DNA from: Deltaproteobacteria bacterium
Lineage (GTDB): Bacteria; Desulfobacterota; Desulfobacteria; Desulfobacterales; SG8-13
Assembly (NCBI GenBank): GCA_030670715.1
Contig: DAOVBC010000196.1
Location: forward strand, 1 to 5,244
Reading direction: 5' to 3'
Length of the DNA stretch: 5,244 nt
The notes under the pieces were generated by a model. It was given only the letters and a program-made list of their open reading frames with translations. It ran no database searches and had not been told where the DNA came from. A program made the position numbers and the translations under genes. Shown in pieces: positions 5,025-5,244 of the stretch. The first letter of the stretch is position 1, and each line of letters begins with the position of its first letter.

Positions 5025-5244
5025 ATGGGCAGGTTTAGACTTGCGGTTTTACTGCTGACAGTGCTGATTTTCGGTTGTGCCTTATCAGAAAGGATGAGAA
5101 TGGACAAATTCAGCGAAGCGTCAAAGGCATACGGTGAGGCCGTGGTCTGGGGCCATTACGAGGCGGCAAATCTATACCGGAAAGACAACGGATCTGACAA
5201 AAAAATGCCGGATCCTGAAAATATAATAAATTTCAAGGTGGCAT
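5025..5244 (+). CDS. Small lipoprotein, 3' end beyond the window
   Basis: The reading frame is open from ATG 5025 to the window edge (73 codons seen). GAGG at 5015-5018 lies six bases before the ATG. The N-terminus is a classic lipoprotein signal: Arg residues at 3 and 5, a hydrophobic stretch LAVLLLTVLIF, then the lipobox IFGC with the lipidated Cys18. Ala follows the Cys, which by the enterobacterial +2 rule would not retain it at the inner membrane. The mature part begins with charged residues (SERMRMDKF) followed by KAYGEAVVWGHYEAANLYR, resembling the short Tyr/Trp-containing helical segments of uncharacterised deltaproteobacterial lipoproteins; no function can be assigned. It lies 158 bases after the Arg-rich protein gene, with three hairpins in between. 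Confidence 0.75.
   Translation, partial: MGRFRLAVLLLTVLIFGCALSERMRMDKFSEASKAYGEAVVWGHYEAANLYRKDNGSDKKMPDPENIINFKVA

Overview
The window looks like chromosomal DNA from a Gram-negative bacterium, probably a member of the Desulfobacterota (a Desulfobacterales-type deltaproteobacterium). This assignment is an inference. It rests on a cyclase plus FHA gene pair, a small Arg-rich protein with repeated ERR/DRR motifs, a short lipoprotein, and AT-rich intergenic inverted repeats, a combination I associate with that group. No ribosomal or other firm taxonomic marker is present. No phage, insertion sequence, CRISPR, tRNA or rRNA is visible.

Layout: the left 3.3 kb is on the minus strand, read from right to left. 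It holds a 12-TM major facilitator transporter (2071-3345), a full-length DnaJ co-chaperone (823-1935) with its own promoter-like sequence, and a QueD-type 6-carboxytetrahydropterin synthase (229-624) that feeds queuosine synthesis. The gaps between these genes (135 and 198 bases) suggest separate transcription units rather than a tight operon. Positions 1-228 hold AT-rich repeats and hairpins but no convincing gene.

From the divergent intergenic region at 3346-3547 the plus strand takes over. It carries a class III adenylate cyclase domain (3548-4135) and, in the same reading frame directly after one TAA codon, a complete FHA phosphothreonine-binding domain (4136-4462). These look like two halves of one cyclase-FHA signalling protein split by a stop. 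Next come a small Arg-rich protein of unknown function (4555-4866) and the start of a lipoprotein gene (5025 to the window end), separated by a leader containing three successive hairpins.

The most interesting items are the in-frame stop inside the cyclase-FHA gene, the ERR/DRR-repeat protein with an internal Shine-Dalgarno and second start, and the structured intergenic repeats around queD and before the lipoprotein. I see no clear new defence or biosynthetic system here.
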